From: Pholiota molesta
Taxonomy: Eukaryota; Basidiomycota; Agaricomycetes; Agaricales; Strophariaceae
NCBI GenBank assembly: GCA_014925825.1
Contig: JACGCK010000006.1
Coordinates: 248,001-312,000, forward strand
Direction: 5' to 3'
Length of the DNA stretch: 64,000 nt
A model generated the notes under the pieces. That model worked only from the letters and a program-made list of their open reading frames with translations, was not told the DNA's origin and did no database searches. The translations under genes and the position numbers were made by a program. Every line of letters starts with the position of its first letter. Position 1 is the stretch's first letter. This document shows positions 58,201 through 64,000 of the stretch, one piece after another.

Positions 58201-61200
58201 GTTAATACCAATCTATATTAGGCTAATATGCTTGAGGTACAATTGCTCCTCCGTGCTACGGACGCGCAAGTGGTGCAGCCTGTAGCTTTGATCGGACCCA
58301 GCAGCATTACGCAGGCTTCTGCAAGAACCAATATTCCTGCTGAAAGCCGTAATTGTGTCATTTTGTCAGTTCCTGAGATTCAGCTCCAACTACGAATGCA
58401 CGATTATTACATGGGTGCGCCCTAATACCTTTCTTCCACAATCAAAAATGCTCAGAGTCTTTCCCTCCCTTTTTGGTTTTTTTTGCACGATTCTCCCAAA
58501 AGAAATGACCTTGAATTTGGATGCCATTACCGGTGCGATTAGGCAGGATAGCCCAGTGACTTCGACCACGGAGTCATCGACAGCTGTTAAAGTCATTTTG
58601 ATCGATGGTCAGTATGACATCTATATTTTATCTAATCGAGTCCCTCATATTATCTGAAGGTATTGACATCAGTGCCAATCGCTTATTTGGTCCGCAGCCA
58701 AGAACTGCAACATATATTTGCATCTGGGAGATTGCAATTGGATATATTAAGGCTTCCTTAACGGCTAATGAAGCACAATTACTCACTGTTGCTCTTAATT
58801 CATTTATCATGAATTTTGTCGACCTTTTAAACGCACCAGCAGAAGAATTTCTCCCCGATGTAGATTTGGACGGTGAGCGGTACATGATTTTGTTCAATAT
58901 GAAATCATTTTGACGCTCCAGGGATATCAGTGACATTTTACAAGATAACATGCAAACCTGTTGAAATTATCTGGAAGGCCGGAAATGCGGCACTGGTGCT
59001 TAAACTCTCCCAAGGCCTAAGGTTTGACAGTAACGACCTGGGTGCCCACCAATACCGCAAGGTCACCAGCCTCGGGATACCCAATATATCTGCAAATGTG
59101 CTTTTGACAACGATCGCCGAGCGCAATACTTGGCTGGAGGCTGCCGACGTAGCCTTGGATCTGTATCTGGACATTTACACGTCACCAACAGGACATCGAT
59201 CAATAACTCGCAACCAACTTGCATTCATTGAGGAGCAAGATAAGCTCACGAATAGAGCAAAGATGATGTTCAATCAACTGAGGCAACGGACCAAAGTAAA
59301 CTTGAATTCAGGTATGCAGCAGTCGATTACTATTCTAGGTTTTGCTAAGGCAAACCATATAGATCGTGTATCCCATATAAATGGGATTTATCTTCCTCAG
59401 CCCACTTTGCCGAATCTAGCGACCAAAAGAATGGAATCTTTCGAGACCAAACGAAGACCTATTTCTGGTGGACGGCTGCCTTCTTGGAGATTCTCTAATG
59501 TGGCCAATCTGTCAGATTCCGATTCAGAGGAATGGATTTCAGAAGCTGATCGAGATGCTCGACTAGCGTAAGATACTGGTTCTCATCATATTGTTTTTGC
59601 TTATCGTCCGCTTAGGAGGACACGTACATCAACGCCTGTAACGCAAGCTCCTGAAGATGATTTCACTTTGTCTAGTGGTGATGAATCAGATGACGCTGAT
59701 CTCACAGAGGGAGAATCTACTGGAGATGAATGGTCAGACCCCAATGGTAGATGAGTGTTTATTGTTATCTTATGCAAATACACCTAACTTTATCTGTAGA
59801 TGTTACTCATACACAAGCAACTAGTTCTCTTATGTCATTTTACTCAGCCATTTCAAGACACTATGCTGCCAATTGGTTCAATGGTCCTCAAACATGGGAG
59901 GAATCTGCGTATACTTTGATTAAGGTAAGAGGTTCACGCGAGTATTATTTGGACCTCAATAACTCTGTATTCTAGGAGGGGGCCACCTTCATGAATCGCG
60001 AATTACCGGATTTCAATGAACCATCTATGGATTCTGTACTGTTCGAACTACCGGAGGATATACCTAAGGATGAAGATGTTACTACTTTCCGTATACGGTT
60101 TGCAAAGATCGCGAGGCTCCTTTTCAATCCACTACTTCTTCCAGCCGTTATTTCCTTCGAGAAAGACATCAGAAACATTGTGCGCATAATCAACTACCTT
60201 CTTACTCATGGTTAAATTATCTTTCTTAGGTCTTGGACCCAAAAATGTGCATCGACTCTCTGTTGGCCAACTCTATCAGCAAAGCAACCAGGAGAGATTC
60301 TCCTAGATGTGTCGTTTTAGACCTCGAATTACCACATACTACGGTACAAGTTATGCAACACATTGCTATGTTGGATGACGGTCAACCAAACGTGAACAAA
60401 GCAATGGATTGGGCTAGCGTCCCATCTAATTTGGATATAGTAAGCGTGGTAACCCTCAATCTCACCGGTTTCCGATTAGCAGGCATATCTGGAGAGAAAA
60501 TGTCGACCGTCAAGATATCATTAGGAAGGGCCGCCGCAATGATGAACACGCCAATAGACAAGCGAAGTCTCTCCGGCCGCTCAAGCTCGACCATAGTCGA
60601 GGTTGTTGTATCGTCATTTTCGCTTCAATTAGCGCAACAGACCTTATCTACAAGCCTCAACGGAATATCGGTCGAAGTTGGCCATCAAGGACCTGCGCTC
60701 GCTACAGCAACGGCTCTTGCTCTCATTTCGATGGGCTCATCAATCCTACAGTTAGCCAAGTCGCTCACGTCGCATCGCATGGCTGTCCAAAGATCCATAA
60801 TTGTGAAGATATTGCAGGCATCAGAACAGGAACCTGTGATCGACCCTCTTTCTACCATCCAACCTTCTTACCTGGTTCAGAGCGGAAACCCGCATCTACT
60901 TCGAACAGACGTTTCATTCAGGTTTCTCTATCATCTTCAGAACTGCCTTTGGAATGTACAGGACAGCGTACACCATTACAAAGGACCTGCTGCGATCATT
61001 GTTTTGGAAGATTTTATATCTGCTGTCGAGTCTCGCCTGGCTTCAATTGATCCGGATGCCTCTGACATTGGACACCTACCGTCTATGAAATCACTTTTCT
61101 CTTCAGAAGAGTCGCCGCCTCCAAAACATGGTGGCCCATCCATCCGTCAATTATCTGTGCGATTCCGAAAGACTGATGTTATTATTCTCGACCCAAGCGG

Positions 61201-64000
61201 AGGTTCATCAAGCCAACTCGCCATCAATGATCTTAGAATCAATTTACACACAAAAGCATGCGATCTCGTTCAAATCAACTTTGTCAATACATACAACACT
61301 TCTCAGACGTCATTGCGGAATAAAGCAGCCAAGATGGTTCAAAAATTGCTTTTGGCGGTATCACTCGGCGATGTCACCTTGACCATATCTCCTCAGTTGA
61401 TGCATTTTGCCCAACATATGCTCCAAATCAATAAACAATTTTCATTTGGCATGGTCGACTCGTCTTCCAGGCGAACTTTCCGAGAGTCGGCAGATAAATA
61501 TTCGACTTATTCTTCGAAGCTTTATTATCTAGAAGCCACCGGGAATGTACACCATCTACGCGTCCAGGCGGCAGCGGAGAATCTTGTTCTGGTGATAGGT
61601 ATCAATGGACTCCAGACATCATCAACTATGCTGCTTCCTTCCAATAAAACAACCCAATCCATGCAACAAAGCCTGCTCTTTGACAAGATTTATTTGGAGG
61701 CCCGTTCTCCAGCGGATCCAAAGAGAACCTCCGATTTGGACGTTTTAGCTGCCCTTGCCTTTACAAGTGGCCGCATAAATGCTATCCATCGCCCGGAGTC
61801 TGGATCGAAGACAAACTTGAAAGTCACATTTGCATTGGATAGTGTTCGCTTACACGTTCCACGAAGCGCACTTCGGCTTTATCATTTCATTGGGCAATGG
61901 AGAGCAGATTATCTCCCAGGGATAGAAGCTGCACTGAAAACTCTGCTTTCTGAATATAATTCTGGTCCAACTAAACCACAATCCCCAACGCCTTCACGGC
62001 AATCTCGCCGACGCTCTCCCATCCAGATTCATGGACAAATAGTCCACTTTGAAATAGCATTGCAAGTCATGCACGGCACCTGGCTTTCATGGGAAGTCGA
62101 CAAGACGATTGCTTACGTGCAGTCATCAGGTTCCCTCATGGCCGGACCAACCCATGCATTTGGTCTACAGATCGGCTCCATGATCCTCAATGTGTCTTCT
62201 AAACCAGATGCGAGAGATGCAGCTTCAAATTCTCGTGTAAAATTGATGCTCCCTCCCCTCTCACTTGCTGGTACCTCAGATGGAAATGCAGTGCAAACGC
62301 TCATCCTTTTCGAAAATATCGAACTCAAAATGAAGCCGTCTCATTGGGATACATTGCTCGCAGTGCAGCAAAAATTCGGACAAGACTTTAATGATCTGGT
62401 TGCATTGGTGCAAAAAACGCGGCGAGAAGGGACAAGCTCGCCACCGCTGAATCAAGAAAGCCGTCTGATTTGCGATACGAGGCTCATCTAAAAATGCGAG
62501 GCTTTCGCATTGGATTGGAGGGAATCTCATCGACTGTACTTCTGGAATGTCAAGATATCAACGGTAGCATTAGCAACGCCCTTGGTTGGTCGTGGGACGT
62601 AGGATTATCCGATTTGGCTCTCTCTCTTGCTCCACGTATCAGCGGTCGTCAAAAAACTGCTTTCAATCGAAACCATCGATCTGCTTTTGTGATCATTGAC
62701 TTCAAGTTCATTGGGTCTGCGTCAGAGAAAACCAACGACAAAATTCTTCAATTCTCCGTGACTAAGATCCATGCAGTTATGCAACCCAGCTCAATTGGAG
62801 AGTTTGGAGACTTCATTGATAATTTGCAGGTGTGTCGTTTTCCACTTCTAATAACCTTCATTTGAGCTACATCGTCAATTATTTAGGTCGAACTAGTCGA
62901 ACGTCAAGAACAACGAGCGTTAGAACTGGAAGCTTTCAAGGAAAAGACACAACGTATTCTGAAGACCTTTGACGTGAATATTGGAGAAGTTCCACTGGAG
63001 AAGACATCTTGGATCAATGACCTCATGATCAGTGTATCTATACATAATGTCGGAGTGGCGTTTCCTTTGACTCATGACGAAGAACTCGGACTTCCCTATA
63101 GTAAAAACAGAGAGTCCGCTTCTGTTCGCGCTTTCCTATTTTCAATCAAGTCAATTGAATTTGAAACACATCGCGGAGAAACGGGGCAAGCTATTATGCA
63201 ACACCTCTCTTTTCAATTTGTTTCGCGGTAAGAATGTTATTCTGCCCGTATCGGTATATTGATAACCTTTTTTATAGGTTCCGACAATCGGTCCCAGAAG
63301 ATTTTTCAGCTGAACACCACTACACACGTAATTGGCTTCTATATCCAGAAATGAAGGCTCAGCTTCGCTCTTCGAGTGTTGGTCCATCAAGGAAGGTCTG
63401 GATCAAAGCAGACGTTAGTGGATTCATTCTCGATATCGACTCCACAATCTCTAGCTATGTCTTCGCATTGATCGATGTATATCGACAAGGCAAAGAGAGA
63501 GTAGAGCAATTATCCGCGAGTGCTCCTCGTACGCCGTTGACTGCCGTTCCTCCCCCAGAAATAGCAAAACCTTCAACTGAAAAACGATACGCGACAATAC
63601 CTACGTCTAATATCTTCGCACAATTTGTTTTCCAAAGTGGCAAAGTCAGGCTTTACAGTGGATCTGCTAGCAACCAATTCAAGACAAAGATTTTGGCATC
63701 AAGCAACTTTTTAGATATTCCGGATGAACAGATTCTCGCCCTCGGTGCAGAAGTATTCAACCTTCCTACTGTATCGGTCTGGGCAGAATATCGAGCTACT
63801 CCCGCGGTACAGAAAGTTTTCAAAGATGCAGAGCATGAACCATCCATCCTCATGTTCAATAGCACGATATTCTCTAGTCAAAACACGCTGAGACCATCGT
63901 TATTACCATTTTTGACGGAACTCATCAACCACCTCGAATTACGAATGCGCAAAGTCAGTTCTCGGATTTCACGACCACCTCCCTTACTGTCCCTTCCGTC
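55233..64000 (+). CDS. CSF1: CSF1/BLTP1-family bridge-like lipid transfer protein, 5' part (runs off the window)
   Basis: The start at 55233 opens with a single membrane anchor, LVACIAIVVALILYFFYWNR, then FVIGQTIRILFWNQEGASLW. The second exon (55451-55615) gives SIHFSLLTGRILLKDVRYHS and GQIQWRYWTRYPT, the conserved start of the repeating beta-groove in Csf1/Tweek/KIAA1109. Introns of 50-70 nt interrupt it at many points; a 752-codon uninterrupted block covers 60233-62491. Family landmarks include DWQWDGVTSIP and RYEAHLKMRGFRIGLEGISS. The protein forms a long hydrophobic channel that moves phospholipids between the ER and other membranes. It is cut by the right edge. One base appears missing in the A6 run 62412-62417: A7 would join LVALVQK to the downstream frame ending SDLRYEAH. 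A 29-nt intron there is less likely. Confidence 0.93.

Overview
The window is nuclear DNA of a basidiomycete fungus, most likely an Agaricomycete. The genes are dense and lie on both strands. They are cut by many short GT-AG introns, mostly 45-90 nt, and intergenic gaps are usually 0.2-1.3 kb. The families fit that group: DUF6533 membrane proteins, a Zn2Cys6 regulator, and Agaricomycete-type G-alpha-like proteins with a DVGGAR switch. I rebuilt gene models by joining exons whose reading phase and family motifs agree. I ran no database search, so all family names rest on recognised motifs.

Layout. 0.2-8.5 kb: a 6PGDH/HIBADH-like dehydrogenase, a UCH37-type deubiquitinase divergent from Mediator subunit MED31, an SLC35/TPT nucleotide-sugar transporter, and a C-terminally short Zn2Cys6 factor. 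9.2-10.0 kb: a non-autonomous transposon with terminal inverted repeats and an 8-bp target duplication. 10.9-20.6 kb: a DUF6533 membrane protein, a DUF218 protein, a mitochondrial HAD phosphatase (CECR5-like), an O-fucosyltransferase-like type II membrane protein, and the SAM-domain RNA-binding protein VTS1. 21.1-23.9 kb: a possible relative of the first transposon, then a broken G-alpha-like gene. 24.3-32.3 kb: an M19 dipeptidase, a soluble fumarate reductase fused to cytochrome b5, nicotinamide riboside kinase, and a mitochondrial LEA-like helical protein. 33.5-36.0 kb: a second, better-preserved G-alpha-like gene. 36.7-37.7 kb: a 925-bp near-perfect hairpin (foldback element).

38.0-55.2 kb carries several genome-maintenance genes: a PAXX-like Ku-binding NHEJ candidate, a nuclear protein with a PIP-box-like motif, ERCC1/Rad10 and an Hda1-type histone deacetylase with an Arb2 domain. 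Among and after them are a bacterial-type (ManC-like) mannose-1-phosphate guanylyltransferase, a second DUF6533 protein, a tetraspan membrane protein, Dsc4 (DUF1746) and a twin-CX9C mitochondrial protein. From 55.2 kb to the right edge runs the first part of CSF1, a giant bridge-like lipid-transfer protein.

Many conserved genes show exactly one missing base, several of them inside homopolymer runs (T5, G5, C6, A6). This looks more like residual consensus error than gene death. The exception is the G-alpha-like gene at 21.9 kb, which has several breaks and may be a true pseudogene. No rRNA, CRISPR array or convincing tRNA was seen.
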